This document shows, piece after piece, positions 46,393 through 54,117 of a stretch of DNA of 64,000 nucleotides. Position numbers and translations under genes: made by a program. The notes beneath the pieces were generated by a model. That model worked only from the letters and a program-made list of their open reading frames with translations. It searched no databases and was not told the DNA's origin. This stretch comes from DASSUW01 sp036257565 (GTDB taxonomy: Bacteria > Actinomycetota > Thermoleophilia > Solirubrobacterales > Solirubrobacteraceae). Location of the stretch: the NCBI GenBank assembly GCA_036257565.1, contig DATAFH010000085.1:62001-126000 (forward strand). The letters run 5' to 3'. The first letter of the stretch is position 1; every line of letters begins with the position of its first letter.

Positions 46393-47174
46393 CCGGCCGC
46401 AGCCTGCGTCGCCGCGAAGCGGGGCTCGGTGTGCGGGAGGTGGGTCGACCCGCGGGCGAGGATGTGGCGATCGTTGAGCCCGACGCCGGTCGTGCGCGGG
46501 TCGTCGTCCCACGGGACGAAGGACCGGGCGTTGCAGTAGTGGGCCACGAACGCCCGCCGTGAGCGGGTCGCGCTGCGGTTCGCGTGCGAGCGGTGCAGGA
46601 CGTGGCCGCCGAAGAACGCGGCGTCGCCCGGGTCGAGGATCGCGGGGACCTCGCGGCCGGCGTAGCGGGCGGCGACCGGCGTGAGGCCGTTGCGGTCCTC
46701 ATCCGGATCGTCGGCGCCGCTCACCGCGGCGATGTCGGCGAGATGGATGTCGCCGCCGTGGCCGTGGCTCTCGTCGGCGTCGGGGTACACCGGCTCGTTC
46801 TGGCTGCCGCTCGTGATCCACACGCAGCCGTTCTCCTCGTCCGCGCGGTCGAGGGCCACCCACGCGCCGATCAGCGTGTCCGGCTGGGTGATGATGTGGT
46901 ACGAGTCCTGGTGGTAGCCCTGGCCGGGGCTCCCGGGGCCCTTGACGAAGAGCATCGTCTGCAGGGCGAGGACGTCGGGGCCGACGAGGCCGGCGACGAC
47001 GTCGACGAGAGCCGGATGCAGCATGTAGCGCTCGTGGATCTCCTCCTGCCGGTGCAGCATGTGCACGCGGAGCTGGTCGGCGTGCCGGGCTTCGATCCGG
47101 GCCGCGCGCTGGAGCGAGAGTTCACACCCCGCTCGTAGCGTGAGTCGCGCGTGAGGCGTCGAGCAGGGCGGCAA
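46389..47174 (-). CDS. phytanoyl-CoA dioxygenase (PhyH) family protein, N-terminus apparently truncated
   Basis: 261 residues. The iron-2-oxoglutarate core is present: YHQDSYH (HxD), the distal His in GGHVLHRSHANRS and an Arg-rich stretch SRRAFVAHYCNA for 2-oxoglutarate. LRVHMLHRQEEIHERYMLHPAL and QTMLFVKGPGSPGQG are typical of the subgroup. The usual opening (a helix with an FxxDGF-like motif, about 50 residues) is missing: the frame begins inside the end of the upstream aminotransferase gene, overlapping it by 53 bp, and the first 25 residues look non-conserved. It may still be active, or be a truncated remnant. Substrate unknown. Confidence 0.65.
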   Translation of the reverse strand: MPPCSTPHARLTLRAGCELSLQRAARIEARHADQLRVHMLHRQEEIHERYMLHPALVDVVAGLVGPDVLALQTMLFVKGPGSPGQGYHQDSYHIITQPDTLIGAWVALDRADEENGCVWITSGSQNEPVYPDADESHGHGGDIHLADIAAVSGADDPDEDRNGLTPVAARYAGREVPAILDPGDAAFFGGHVLHRSHANRSATRSRRAFVAHYCNARSFVPWDDDPRTTGVGLNDRHILARGSTHLPHTEPRFAATQAAAG

Positions 47175-48240
47175 CGAGGCGGTCCGTGGCGGCGCCGTCG
47201 CGCAGCGCGACGCGCACGTGGCGCTCGTCGCCCCAGGCGTGCCCGGGAGTCACGAAGACCCGCTGGCCGGCGAGCCGCCGCGCGAGCGTCGCTCCGTCGT
47301 GCTCTTCCGAGGCCAGCCAGACGAGGTGCCCGTGCCCTCCGTCGAACGAGAACGGCGTGCCGCGCAGCGCCTTCGCGAGCCGGTCGCGCTCGCGGGCGGC
47401 GGTGGCCCGCCGGCGTCGCACGACCCCGTCACCCTGCGTCGCCGCCCACAGCATCGCGGCCTGGGCGGGCGCCGACACGCCGCCGGCCGGCGTGAGGCGA
47501 TCGAGCAGCTCGACGTCGCCGGAGAGCGCGACTCCCGCCCGGAACCCGGCCATCGCATGTGCCTTCGAGAACGACCGCACGACGAGCACCCGCTCGCGCG
47601 CGTCGATCAGCGCCGCCTGGGGCAGCTCGTCGGGCGCGAACTCCGCAAGCGCGCCGTCGACGACGAGCCAGGTGGAGCGGGGGAGGTCGTGGGCCAGGCG
47701 CAGCAGGGCGGCGGGGTCGACCGCTGCGCCAGTGGGGTCGTTCGGCGTGCAGAGGACGACCGCGCTCGCCCCCGCCCCGGCCAGCGCGGGCAGGTCGGCG
47801 GCCCCGTCACCGGCGAGTGGGACGGGGACGGGCGTCCCGCCCGCTTCGTGCACGAGCTTCGGCAGCGGGCCCCACCCCGGCCAGGCGATCGCGACCTCGC
47901 CGCGCACCGCGATCGCCCGGAACGCGGCGTGGAGCAGCTCGCCGGCCCCGTGGCCGGCCGCCACCTGCGCCGGCTCCACCCCGTGGCGGCGGGCGAGCGC
48001 CTCGCGCAGCGGCGTGTCGTCCGGATACGTGTTGACCGCCCGCCGCAGCGCGTAGGTGGCGGCGTTGACCGCCTCGGCGTCGGGCGGCTCGTACCAGCTC
48101 GCGGAGGCGAGGTCGAGCGGCGGCACCTCGGACAGCTCGCGGGCGCGCTCGGCGTCGCGGCGCTCGCGCAGCTCCCGGCTGATCTCCTCCGGCGAGAGCT
48201 CTTCGAACTGGCGGTAGTAGTCGCGCAGGCGGCGGATCAC
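47122..48240 (-). CDS. class I/II aminotransferase, HisC/CobD-like
   Basis: 372 residues from GTG 48240, which overlaps the stop of the upstream membrane-protein gene by 4 nt. PLP motifs: NTYPDDTPLREALARRHGV, VVLCTPNDPTGAAVDPAAL, WLVVDGALAEFAPDE and the Lys motif VVRSFSKAHAMAGFRAGVAL (Lys forms the aldimine). This is the fold-type I pattern of histidinol-phosphate aminotransferase and its paralogs such as CobD. About 45 helical residues precede the core. With no histidine or cobalamin genes adjacent, the substrate is not assigned. Confidence 0.82.
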   Translation of the reverse strand: MIRRLRDYYRQFEELSPEEISRELRERRDAERARELSEVPPLDLASASWYEPPDAEAVNAATYALRRAVNTYPDDTPLREALARRHGVEPAQVAAGHGAGELLHAAFRAIAVRGEVAIAWPGWGPLPKLVHEAGGTPVPVPLAGDGAADLPALAGAGASAVVLCTPNDPTGAAVDPAALLRLAHDLPRSTWLVVDGALAEFAPDELPQAALIDARERVLVVRSFSKAHAMAGFRAGVALSGDVELLDRLTPAGGVSAPAQAAMLWAATQGDGVVRRRRATAARERDRLAKALRGTPFSFDGGHGHLVWLASEEHDGATLARRLAGQRVFVTPGHAWGDERHVRVALRDGAATDRLVAALLDASRATHATSGV

Positions 48241-48710
48241 TGCGGCGCCATCGTGGGGGCCGGCCCCTCGAGCACGACGAACCAGAGGAGGAACGCAAGC
48301 CCCGCGATCACCGCGGTCGCGGCGAAGATCCGCACGAGCATCCCCTCCCGCTGCTCGTGGCCGGCGGCCCGGCGTAGGATGCGCCAGGCGCGGTCGAACC
48401 GCGCGCAGAGCCCGAGCGTGACCATGAGCGTGGCGATCATGCCCGCGAACGCGGCGGCGATGCCGAGGCTCACCGAGCCCGTGAGGTAGTCGACCTGCGA
48501 GCCGACCCACAGCCACGCGACCGGCTGCGGCCCCCACAGGGTGAGGCACAGCACGACCTCGACGGCGAGCACGAGGACGGCCAGGCCCGCGTCCGCCCGC
48601 CGCCGCCCGGCGCCTCCCCGCTCCGTCGCCCCGCGGTACTTGAGCGGACCCGTGCCGGGCCGGCGGCCGATGAACAGGCCGCCCGTGTCGGTCGGGTCGT
48701 TGCGCGGCAT
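48237..48710 (-). CDS. small membrane protein of unknown function
   Basis: 157 residues from ATG 48710; an in-frame ATG at 48725 would add MLARA. The N-terminus has the motif RNDPTDTGGLFIGRRPGTGP, which I recall from Thermoleophilia hypothetical proteins. Then four hydrophobic segments follow (LAVLVLAVEVVLCLTLWG, SLGIAAAFAGMIATLMVTLG and two C-terminal ones). It overlaps the aminotransferase start and is divergent from the plus-strand gene at 48766. Function unknown. Confidence 0.7.
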   Translation of the reverse strand: MPRNDPTDTGGLFIGRRPGTGPLKYRGATERGGAGRRRADAGLAVLVLAVEVVLCLTLWGPQPVAWLWVGSQVDYLTGSVSLGIAAAFAGMIATLMVTLGLCARFDRAWRILRRAAGHEQREGMLVRIFAATAVIAGLAFLLWFVVLEGPAPTMAPQ

Positions 48711-48765
48711 CGCACGAGCGAGCATACGGCCCGGAAGCCGGTGGTACGCTGCCTCGAGCCGGCCC

Positions 48766-49263
48766 ATGGTGACCCCGGAGGAGACCCGAGCGAGCCCGCC
48801 GACCGCATTCCAGCGGCGCGACGAGGGGGGGTCAGAGGCGTCCGAGCGGGCGGCGCGGCGGACGCTGCGCGAGCAGGTCGCCCGCCTCGAGCGCGAGCAC
48901 GCCGCGATCGTCGCGGCCGCCTATCCGCGCCTCGACCCGGGGCCGCCGGCGCCGACGCTCGCCGGGCCTCGACTGCTCTCCCTGGGCGAGCTCGAGCGCG
49001 TCCGGGACGACCTCGCCGCCCGCACGGCCGACCTCCGGGCCGCCGTCGCAGCCCAGCAGGCCCGCCAGGCGGACGCCCGGCGCGAGCTCGAGCGGATGCT
49101 CTCCGACCCGCCCGGGCACCGCTGGTGCCGCCTGAGCAACGCGGACCTAGGGCTGCCCGGCTGCACCGCCTACCACGTCCGTCCGCGCGCCGGCCTGCTC
49201 GGCATGCTGATGGGCTGGTGGGAGGTCAAGGTCTCGTCCGGCTGCCCGTTACGCCGCCCTTGA
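48766..49263 (+). CDS. coiled-coil hypothetical protein
   Basis: 165 residues from ATG 48766. A long coiled coil (ERAARRTLREQVARLEREHA and ERVRDDLAARTADLRAAVAA) is followed by a short conserved-looking end with three Cys: HRWCRLSNADLGLPGCTAYH and VKVSSGCPLRRP. No domain recognised. It overlaps the next gene (TTGA) and is probably co-translated with it. Confidence 0.65.
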   Translation: MVTPEETRASPPTAFQRRDEGGSEASERAARRTLREQVARLEREHAAIVAAAYPRLDPGPPAPTLAGPRLLSLGELERVRDDLAARTADLRAAVAAQQARQADARRELERMLSDPPGHRWCRLSNADLGLPGCTAYHVRPRAGLLGMLMGWWEVKVSSGCPLRRP

Positions 49264-49619
49264 CCGACGAGCGCCCGAAGGCGCCCTGGCACCCGTTCCC
49301 GCTCGTCGAGCTCGCGGTGCTGGCCGGCATCGTCCTGCTCATCCTGGGTCTGCTCGACTACGGCTCCGACCGCGGCCGGGCGATGCTCGTCTGCGGGATG
49401 CTGCTCGGGTCGCTCGGCGGCCTCGACACCGCCCTGCGCGAGCACTTCGCCGGCTACCGCTCCCACACGACGGTCCTCGCCGGCCTCCCGGCCGTCACGC
49501 TCGCCGCGGTCCTGTACTTCGCCGGCGCCCCCTGGCCCGCCGTCGTGGCCGGCGCGGCGATCGCCTTCGCCGCCGCGCTCTTCCTGCTCGCCCGCGCGTA
49601 CCGGCGCCGGGCCTACTGA
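49260..49619 (+). CDS. small integral membrane protein
   Basis: 119 residues from TTG 49260, overlapping the coiled-coil gene's stop. Four hydrophobic segments: LVELAVLAGIVLLILGLLDY, AMLVCGMLLGSLGGLDTAL, TVLAGLPAVTLAAVLYFAG and AVVAGAAIAFAAALFLLA. Basic C-terminus (YRRRAY). The two genes may form a small envelope unit. Function unknown. Confidence 0.7.
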   Translation: MTDERPKAPWHPFPLVELAVLAGIVLLILGLLDYGSDRGRAMLVCGMLLGSLGGLDTALREHFAGYRSHTTVLAGLPAVTLAAVLYFAGAPWPAVVAGAAIAFAAALFLLARAYRRRAY

Positions 49620-49639
49620 GCCGACTAGTCTGCCGGGCC

Positions 49640-50086
49640 GTGTCCGAGCAGAAACGCATGCAGCTCCGCGGGCTGCACCACCTCACGGCGATCTCCGCCG
49701 ACCTCGAGCGGACGATCGCGTTCTACCGCGACCTGCTCGGGCTCCCGATCGTGCACGACGCCCCGTCGGACGACGACCCCTCCACGCGCCACGTCTGGTT
49801 CGGAGCGGTCGATGGCGGCCCCGGGACGCTGCTGAGCTTCATGGAGTACCCGGAGCTGCCGAAGGGGAGCGTGGGCACGGGATCGACGCACCACTTCGCG
49901 CTGGTCGTCGACTCGGCCGAGGAGCAGGAGGCGTGGCGCGACTACCTGCGAGGCCACGGCGTCGAGTGCACCGACGTGTTCGACCGCGGCTCGTTCCGGT
50001 CGATCTACCTGCGCGACCCCGACGGCCACATCGTCGAGATCGCCACCCGTGGACCGGGCTTCACCGGCGCCGGCGGGGCCGCCTGA
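49640..50086 (+). CDS. VOC-family (glyoxalase/extradiol dioxygenase-like) metalloenzyme
   Basis: 148 residues from GTG 49640. The paired beta-alpha-beta-beta-beta modules of the vicinal-oxygen-chelate fold are clear: LRGLHHLTAISADLERTIAF and HHFALVVDSAEEQEAWRDYL, ending SIYLRDPDGHIVEIATRGPG. Likely metal ligands are a His in each of LHHLT and HHFAL and the Glu in IVEIA. Resembles the small single-module ring-cleaving dioxygenase/glyoxalase group. Substrate unknown. Confidence 0.85.
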   Translation: MSEQKRMQLRGLHHLTAISADLERTIAFYRDLLGLPIVHDAPSDDDPSTRHVWFGAVDGGPGTLLSFMEYPELPKGSVGTGSTHHFALVVDSAEEQEAWRDYLRGHGVECTDVFDRGSFRSIYLRDPDGHIVEIATRGPGFTGAGGAA

Positions 50087-50120
50087 GCGGCCACTCCGCC
50101 GGCGCCGCGCCCATACCCTC

Positions 50121-50468
50121 CTAGCGGACCCAGGTGAGCTCGGGGACGGGGGCGGAATCGCCCTCCAGCAGGCGGGCCAGCTCGCGCCGCTGGCGATCGG
50201 TCATCGAGCCGATCGTCTTGGTCTCCGACATCGGGATGGCGGCGAGGAACCGCCGGCACCGCGTGCGCCCCCACCGGTGCTGGCTCATGAGCAGGTCGCC
50301 GATGTACATGCTCTCGGCCTCCCACGGGCACTCGAGAACGACCTCGGCCACCGGTGTCTCACCGTCCGACACCTGCCGCTTGAGCTCGGCCCGAGCCAGC
50401 CGAACCCGGTTGGCCTGCGCAAGCGCCCGCAGGTGTTGCGCGGCAGGAGCTGTCGCAGTTGCGTCCAT
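50121..50468 (-). CDS. mihF: integration host factor, actinobacterial type (mIHF)
   Basis: 115 residues from ATG 50468 behind GGGGAGG. Matches mIHF: LARAELKRQVSDGETPVAEV, then LLMSQHRWGRTRCRRFLAAI (helix-two-turn-helix DNA-binding part) and ETKTIGSMTDRQRRELARLL. It bends DNA non-specifically and is essential in mycobacteria. It is unrelated to E. coli IHF. Here it is alone, not next to gmk and rpoZ as in many actinobacteria. A good promoter lies about 190 bp upstream. Confidence 0.93.
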   Translation of the reverse strand: MDATATAPAAQHLRALAQANRVRLARAELKRQVSDGETPVAEVVLECPWEAESMYIGDLLMSQHRWGRTRCRRFLAAIPMSETKTIGSMTDRQRRELARLLEGDSAPVPELTWVR

Positions 50469-50769
50469 GGAACCTCCCCGCGGCGAAGCACGCCTCCCTC
50501 GGCGTATCGCCCTCTCGACGTTTGACGATCCTCGGCCGGAGCGACGTGACACGGGCGTGCGGGTACCCGGCGCCCGCTGGTCTTCGAGCGCCCCTCCAGG
50601 CTTGCCGCTTGCGATTCTGGTGTCCCGCCCGAAGCACCTCGCCTCGGCCGAGGCCGCAGGCTAGGAAACGGTTCAAGGATCTTCAACCGCATTTAAACGC
50701 GAATCCCCGCAAGAAGCGCGCGATTTCTCAAATTCACGATGACCGCGCGCCAGAGCCGAAAATGTGGTA
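50469..50769. other. 301-bp intergenic region upstream of mihF
   Basis: Holds the mihF promoter (separate entry) and a long 5' leader of about 180 nt. The right 100 bp (50675-50770) is notably AT-rich for this genome (CATTTAAACG, ATTTCTCAAATTC). It also contains the 3' flank of the SPT-like gene, without a clear hairpin. No small gene is recognised. Confidence 0.5.
50657..50685 (-). promoter_or_regulatory. promoter for mihF
   Basis: TTGAAG (50685-50680) and TAGCCT (50662-50657) on the minus strand stand 17 bp apart, a near-ideal sigma-70-type arrangement. Transcription would start near 50650, giving mihF a leader of about 180 nt. Confidence 0.5.
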
Positions 50770-52020
50770 TTAGCGGCTCGCCGACGGCAGCGGGCCGTGC
50801 TCCGCCGCGAACGCGCTCCTGACCGTCGCGAAGGCCTCCAGCGCGCGGTCCAGCGTGGGTCGATCGTGGGTCGCCATCACGCTCGTACGCAGCAGCGCGC
50901 CCGCTGGCGGGACCGCCGGGTGCAGCGCGACGTTGACGTAGACGCCGGCGTCGTACAGCGCCCGCCAGAGGAGCACGGCCTTCCAGTCGTCGCCGACCAC
51001 CACGGGGATGATCGGGGTCACGTGACCCGCCGGGTCGTCGAGCACCTGCAGGCCCAGCGAGCGCAGCCCGGCCCGCAGGTAGCCCGCATTATCGAGCACC
51101 CGGGCGAACAGCGGCGGCCCGTCGGCCGAGCGGATGATCCGCAGCGCCGCCAGCGCCGCCCCCACGGCAGCCGGCACGGCCGCGGCCGTGAACAGGAACG
51201 CGCGCGAGCTGATGCGCAGGAACTCCACCACCTCGCGAGGTCCGGCGATGAACCCGCCGCAGCTGGCCAGCGACTTGGAGAACGTCCCCATGCGCAGGTC
51301 TACGTCCGCCTCGACGCCGAGCAGCTCGCTGGCTCCCGCGCCGCGCGCCCCCAGCACGCCTGCCGCGTGCGCCTCGTCGACCATCAGGCGCGCGCCGTGC
51401 GCCCGGCTGAGCTCGACGACCGCCGGCAGGTCGGCGACGTCGCCCTCCATCGAGAACACCCCGTCGACCACCACGAGCACGCCGCCGCCGTCGTTCCCGG
51501 CCCGCTCGAGCATCTTCTCGAGCTTGTCGAGCCGCCCGTGGCGGAACGGTCGCAGCTTGGCCCGCGACAGCAGGCAGCCGTCGAGGATCGACGCGTGGTC
51601 GGCGGAGTCCGCGATCACCGTGTCGCCCGGCCCGAGCAGCGTGCCGAGCGCGCCCACGTTGGCCTGGTGGCCGGTGGTGAAGACGATAACGTCCTCGGTG
51701 CCCATCCACTCCGCCAGCTCGCGCTCGAGCTCGAGGTGCAGGTCGATCGTCCCGTTGAGCAGGCGCGACCCGGTGAGGCCGGTGCCGTAGCGCTCGAGCG
51801 CGTCGCGCGCGCCCGCCAGCACCCGCTCGTCGTTCGTGAGCCCGAGGTAGTTGTTCGAGCCGAGCATGATCCGCTCGGCACCCTCCATCTCGACCACCGG
51901 CGCGGCCGGCGACTCCAGCCGCCGGAAGTAGGGGAGGACGTCCGCCTCGCGGGCGGCGCGCAGCTGCTCGACGCGCTCGTGGCCGCGAACCTTGGCGAAG
52001 ATGTCGGTGGCGGTCGGCAT
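50770..52020 (-). CDS. serine palmitoyltransferase-like alpha-oxoamine synthase
   Basis: 416 residues from ATG 52020. Alpha-oxoamine synthase fold: MLGSNNYLGLTNDERV, LTGSRLLNGTIDLHLELE, VDEAHAAGVLG and the PLP Lys249 in MGTFSKSLASCGGFIAG. DSADHASILDGC (His142 stacking on PLP), FRHG and the C-terminal LLRTSVMATH point to serine palmitoyltransferase, which condenses serine with an acyl thioester to 3-ketosphinganine. BioF and KBL usually have a T-x-GKA-type Lys motif. No biotin gene is nearby, while an acyltransferase and a fatty-acid 2-hydroxylase are. 15 bp separate its start from the divergent acyltransferase. Confidence 0.72.
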   Translation of the reverse strand: MPTATDIFAKVRGHERVEQLRAAREADVLPYFRRLESPAAPVVEMEGAERIMLGSNNYLGLTNDERVLAGARDALERYGTGLTGSRLLNGTIDLHLELERELAEWMGTEDVIVFTTGHQANVGALGTLLGPGDTVIADSADHASILDGCLLSRAKLRPFRHGRLDKLEKMLERAGNDGGGVLVVVDGVFSMEGDVADLPAVVELSRAHGARLMVDEAHAAGVLGARGAGASELLGVEADVDLRMGTFSKSLASCGGFIAGPREVVEFLRISSRAFLFTAAAVPAAVGAALAALRIIRSADGPPLFARVLDNAGYLRAGLRSLGLQVLDDPAGHVTPIIPVVVGDDWKAVLLWRALYDAGVYVNVALHPAVPPAGALLRTSVMATHDRPTLDRALEAFATVRSAFAAEHGPLPSASR

Positions 52021-52035
52021 ATAGGGTGCGCTCTC

Positions 52036-53169
52036 GTGTCGCTTGAAGTGCGTCCCGTGCGGGGCCAACGGGACCTGCGGAAGTTCATCGACCTCCCGTA
52101 CCGGCTGCACTCTAACTCCACGGTCTGGGTGCCTCCGCTGCGCCTCGAGCGCCGCCTGTTCCTCTCCCGCCGCCTGAACGCGTTCTTCAAGCACGGCGCC
52201 GCGCAGCTCTTCCTGGCCGAGCGCGACGGCGTGGTCGTGGGCCGCATCAGCGCACACTTCGACGAGGCGTTCAACGCCTACCACGGCAACCGCTGGGGCA
52301 TGTTCGGCTTCCTCGAGCTGGCCGACGACCCCGAGGTGCTGCCCGCGCTGCTGACGGCCGCCGAGCGCTGGCTGCGCTCGCACGGGCGCGACCGGATGGT
52401 CGGCCCGATGGACTTCACGATGAACGACGAGTCGGGCGTGCTGATCGAGGGCTTCGAGCGCGAGCCGATGATCAAGCAGCCCTGGCACCCGCCCTACTAC
52501 GCCGCCCGCTGCGAGGAGGCCGGCCTCGAGAAGGCGATCGACCTGCTGATGTGGGAGCTGCACATCTCCGACCGCACGAAGATCCTGCCCGTCATCTTCA
52601 ACCTCGCCGAGGAGGTCGGGCCGCGGCACGGGATCCGCGTACGCAAGATGTCCCGGCGCAGCCTGCGGCGGGACATGGACCGCTTCGCCGAGGTCTACAA
52701 CTCGGCCTGGAGCGAGAACTGGGGCTTCGTGCCCTACTCGAAGACCGACCTCGACCAGTACGCGCAGGAGCTGCAGCTCGTGTTCGACCCGCACTGGTTC
52801 ATGGTCGCCGAGACGGACGAGGGGGAGACCGTGGCGGTGGCGATCACGGTTCCCGACGTCAACCAGGTGCTCAAACGCATGAACGGGCGGCTGCTGCCGC
52901 TCGGCTGGTGGCGCTTCCTGCGCCGCGGCCGCGTGATCGACCGCGTGCGCGTGGGCTTCCTCGGCGTCAAGCCGGAGTTCCAGCACACGGGGATCGCGGC
53001 GGCGATGTACGTCGAGCACTTCGACATGGCGATCGCCAGGCCGCAGAAGTGGGGCGAGATGGGCTGGATCCTCGAGACCAATCGCAACATGAACCGGGCG
53101 ATGGAGGCCATGGGCGGGCGCGTCGTGCGGCGGTTCCGGGTCTACGAGCGGGCCTTGGCTTCCAATTAG
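52036..53169 (+). CDS. GNAT-type N-acyltransferase, possible bacterial ceramide synthase
   Basis: 377 residues from GTG 52036. N-terminal segment RKFIDLPYRLHSNSTVWVPP, then RRLNAFFKHGAAQLFLAERD and VVGRISAHFDEAFNAYHGN, and HPPYYAARCEEAGLEKAIDL. The C-terminal GNAT fold shows the acyl-CoA loop GFLGVKPEFQHTGIAAAMY and ILETNRNMNRAMEAMGG. This is the large YghO-like acyltransferase family. I recall members of it, including one of Caulobacter, being proposed as bacterial ceramide synthases that N-acylate sphinganine. Placement next to the SPT-like gene fits, but assignment rests on memory and context. Confidence 0.6.
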   Translation: MSLEVRPVRGQRDLRKFIDLPYRLHSNSTVWVPPLRLERRLFLSRRLNAFFKHGAAQLFLAERDGVVVGRISAHFDEAFNAYHGNRWGMFGFLELADDPEVLPALLTAAERWLRSHGRDRMVGPMDFTMNDESGVLIEGFEREPMIKQPWHPPYYAARCEEAGLEKAIDLLMWELHISDRTKILPVIFNLAEEVGPRHGIRVRKMSRRSLRRDMDRFAEVYNSAWSENWGFVPYSKTDLDQYAQELQLVFDPHWFMVAETDEGETVAVAITVPDVNQVLKRMNGRLLPLGWWRFLRRGRVIDRVRVGFLGVKPEFQHTGIAAAMYVEHFDMAIARPQKWGEMGWILETNRNMNRAMEAMGGRVVRRFRVYERALASN

Positions 53170-53196
53170 GACCCCCTAACAGGTACCGTTTGGGAC

Positions 53197-53805
53197 ATGC
53201 AGCGCTCGGAGCAACTGAAGGCCTCCCCACCGATGTTCCAGTCGCCGTTCCTGGATCGGTTCACCCGCGTGCACCCGGCCGTGCCCGTGCTCATCTACGG
53301 GCCCGTCGTGGTCGTCATGCTCGTGCTCGCCGTCACGCGCGACGGCTGGTGGGACACCGCCGGGCTCGTGCTGATCGGCTACGCGCTGTGGACGCTGTTC
53401 GAGTACTGGCTGCACCGGCTCGTGTTCCACTTCGAGCCCGAGACGGGCATCGGCGCGCGGCTGCACTGGATGATCCACGGCGTCCACCACGACCATCCGA
53501 ACGACCCCATGCGGCTCGTGATGCCGCCCGCGGCCAGCATCCCGCTGGCGATCCTCGTGATCGGGGCGATGTTCCTGATCGCGGGGCCGACGCACGCGCC
53601 GGGAATCGCCGCCGGGTTCCTCGTCGGCTACCTGGTCTACGACGAGATGCACTACGCGCTGCACCATCACGTGCCAAAGACGCGGCTCGGCAAGCGCCTG
53701 CGCGAGCTGCACATGCGCCACCACTTCCAGGACGACGAGAAGGGATTCGGCATCAGTGCCCCCTACTGGGACGTCGTGTTCCGGACTTACGCGGAGAAGC
53801 GATAG
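53197..53805 (+). CDS. fatty-acid 2-hydroxylase-like membrane enzyme (sterol-desaturase superfamily)
   Basis: 202 residues from ATG 53197. Four histidine clusters form the di-metal site: EYWLHRLVFHFEP, HWMIHGVHHDHPNDPMRLV, YDEMHYALHHHVP and HMRHHFQDDEKGFGISAP. The pattern matches FA2H/Scs7, which hydroxylates C2 of the N-acyl chain of ceramides. Four membrane segments (VLIYGPVVVVMLVLAV and others). 27 bp downstream of the acyltransferase, on the same strand. The 2-hydroxylation of ceramide is inferred from family and context; sterol or carotenoid hydroxylases share the fold. Confidence 0.82.
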   Translation: MQRSEQLKASPPMFQSPFLDRFTRVHPAVPVLIYGPVVVVMLVLAVTRDGWWDTAGLVLIGYALWTLFEYWLHRLVFHFEPETGIGARLHWMIHGVHHDHPNDPMRLVMPPAASIPLAILVIGAMFLIAGPTHAPGIAAGFLVGYLVYDEMHYALHHHVPKTRLGKRLRELHMRHHFQDDEKGFGISAPYWDVVFRTYAEKR

Positions 53806-53844
53806 CCGACACCCGTCCGGGGGAAGCTTCATGCTGACGGATCA

Positions 53845-54117
53845 GTGAGCGAAACGGACGAAGACGAAGGCGAGGTGGTCGACGGGCTGCCGGTGGTCGC
53901 GGAGACCCGGGTGATCGAGGTCCCGCGCTCGGCCGTGCCCGCCCGCCAGGCTGCCGCGCTGGCGGCCACCGGGTTCGTGGCCGGCGCCGCGACGGCCGCG
54001 ATGGTCTCCCGGCGCCGCTCCCGCCTGCCGCGGCGCCGACGCAAGGTCGGCGCGCTCGGCCAGATCGTCAGCTCCAACTCGTTCCTGGTCGACGTCCACC
54101 TGCTGCGGCGGGATTGA
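53845..54117 (+). CDS. small hypothetical membrane protein
   Basis: 90 residues from GTG 53845. Acidic N-terminus (SETDEDEGEVVDGLPVV), one weak hydrophobic segment (AALAATGFVAGAATAAMV), then a very basic stretch (SRRRSRLPRRRRK) and a conserved-looking end LGQIVSSNSFLVDVHLLRRD. It may be a single-pass protein with a basic cytoplasmic side. It overlaps the next gene (TTGA), so they are co-translated. Function unknown. Confidence 0.55.
   Translation: MSETDEDEGEVVDGLPVVAETRVIEVPRSAVPARQAAALAATGFVAGAATAAMVSRRRSRLPRRRRKVGALGQIVSSNSFLVDVHLLRRD

Noticed and set aside
50770..52020. BioF (8-amino-7-oxononanoate synthase) or glycine C-acetyltransferase identity
   Set aside because: The Lys motif TFSKSLAS and the DHASILDGC/RTSVMATH pattern fit serine palmitoyltransferase better, and no biotin or threonine genes are adjacent. 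Not fully excluded.
50770..53019. One long minus-strand frame covering both the SPT-like gene and the acyltransferase
   Set aside because: Only its left part (to 52020) encodes a protein with motifs; the right part is antisense to the acyltransferase.
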